Shown here in pieces: positions 27,777-28,041 of a stretch of 28,041 nt of DNA. This DNA is from a virus. Location: IMG/VR virus record IMGVR_UViG_3300020054_000148, positions 1 to 28,041 of that record; one strand, given 5' to 3'. Below the pieces are notes generated by a model. That model was not told where the DNA came from. It saw only the letters and a program-made list of their open reading frames with translations, and searched no databases. A program made the position numbers and the translations under genes. Numbering within the stretch: the stretch's first letter is position 1; each line of letters starts with the position of its first letter.

Positions 27777-28041
27777 TTACCTCTGGGAGAAGACCTATCT
27801 TTGGCCCGAGAAGGATGTACACCTTTGGAGATCTCTGAATAAAGAAAAGTCTGGACCAGCATTATTCCAAAAAGTAGTTGACCTGGCACCTGGTCATGAT
27901 ATAATCATACAAGCTGGTGGTGCTTGTGGTATCGTACCTGATTTCTATTCAGAACATTTTAAATCTGTTTATACGTTTGAACCAGAACCAGAGAATTTCC
28001 ACTGCTTACTAGCGAATGCTGGAAATCCAAACGTATATAAA
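27757..28041 (+). CDS. FkbM-type methyltransferase, N-terminal part (runs off the right edge)
   Basis: Starting at ATG 27757, the frame is open to the last base, giving 95 residues without a stop. The visible part begins MYHQRSSYLWEKTYLWPEKD and has IIIQAGGACGIVPDFYS, then VYTFEPEPENFHCL. The latter (Y-T-F-E-P-x-P-x-N) is the second-strand signature of FkbM-type methyltransferases, and the preceding loop takes the place of the usual DxGANxG motif I, although the Asp is replaced by Gln-Ala. The rest of the gene lies outside the window. It is the second FkbM-like gene here, and the likely end of a sugar-methylation module. Confidence 0.7.
   Translation, partial: MYHQRSSYLWEKTYLWPEKDVHLWRSLNKEKSGPALFQKVVDLAPGHDIIIQAGGACGIVPDFYSEHFKSVYTFEPEPENFHCLLANAGNPNVYK

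Overview
This window is AT-rich, tightly packed and coded entirely on the + strand. Genes overlap by a few bases or abut, and starts are often GTG or TTG. It reads as part of the genome of a T4-like tailed phage (myovirus type), probably from a marine or other aquatic Gram-negative host. The signs are: an aerobic class I ribonucleotide reductase pair (nrdA, nrdB); a FEN/T4 RNase H-type exonuclease; a phage PhoH-like ATPase; a staphylococcal-nuclease-like protein; a deoxynucleotidase-like HAD enzyme; a spanin pair with an out-of-frame lipoprotein; several small proteins whose general look matches conserved T4-like/cyanophage proteins; and five promoters of T4 early type (G-run, TTTACA, 17 bases, TATAAT-like). 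The host cannot be fixed from sequence alone.

Layout. 1-3760: small, charged, mostly functionless phage proteins (possible head/scaffold or virion-associated), including a coiled coil with a C-terminal membrane anchor, a six-cysteine cluster protein, and a 57-residue gene. 3753-4485: an inner-membrane spanin and an outer-membrane lipoprotein spanin in overlapping frames. 4469-5197: an FkbM methyltransferase. 5207-8425: promoter, nrdA with a glutaredoxin domain inserted before its redox tail, nrdB, and a 52-residue zinc-ribbon protein. 8446-10465: GIY-YIG-like protein, a methyltransferase-like protein, a conserved unknown, and a thermonuclease. 10447-12032: promoter, RNase H/exonuclease, conserved phage protein, strong terminator, 57-residue gene. 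12032-16577: two promoters driving an unknown, two 2-oxoglutarate oxygenases, a SprT-like metalloprotein, PhoH and an amidinotransferase. 16583-28041: a fifth promoter, then a deoxynucleotidase and a long coupled operon for sugar and methyl transfer.

The last 10.7 kb (17353 to the right edge) is the most unusual part: four GT25-like and three GT8-like glycosyltransferases, one or two other GT-like proteins, a radical SAM/SPASM-type enzyme, a UDP-glucuronate-epimerase-like enzyme, and four methyltransferases (one resembling protein arginine methyltransferases, one FkbM cut by the window edge). No strong promoter or terminator is visible inside it and almost every junction overlaps, so it is probably one transcription unit that builds or decorates a glycan or glycosylated protein. 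Whether the target is the host surface, the virion or something else cannot be told from sequence.

The gene at the left edge begins with an ATG whose first base lies just outside the window, and the one at the right edge runs off the end. No tRNA, rRNA, CRISPR array, integrase or insertion sequence was seen, and there are no convincing minus-strand genes.
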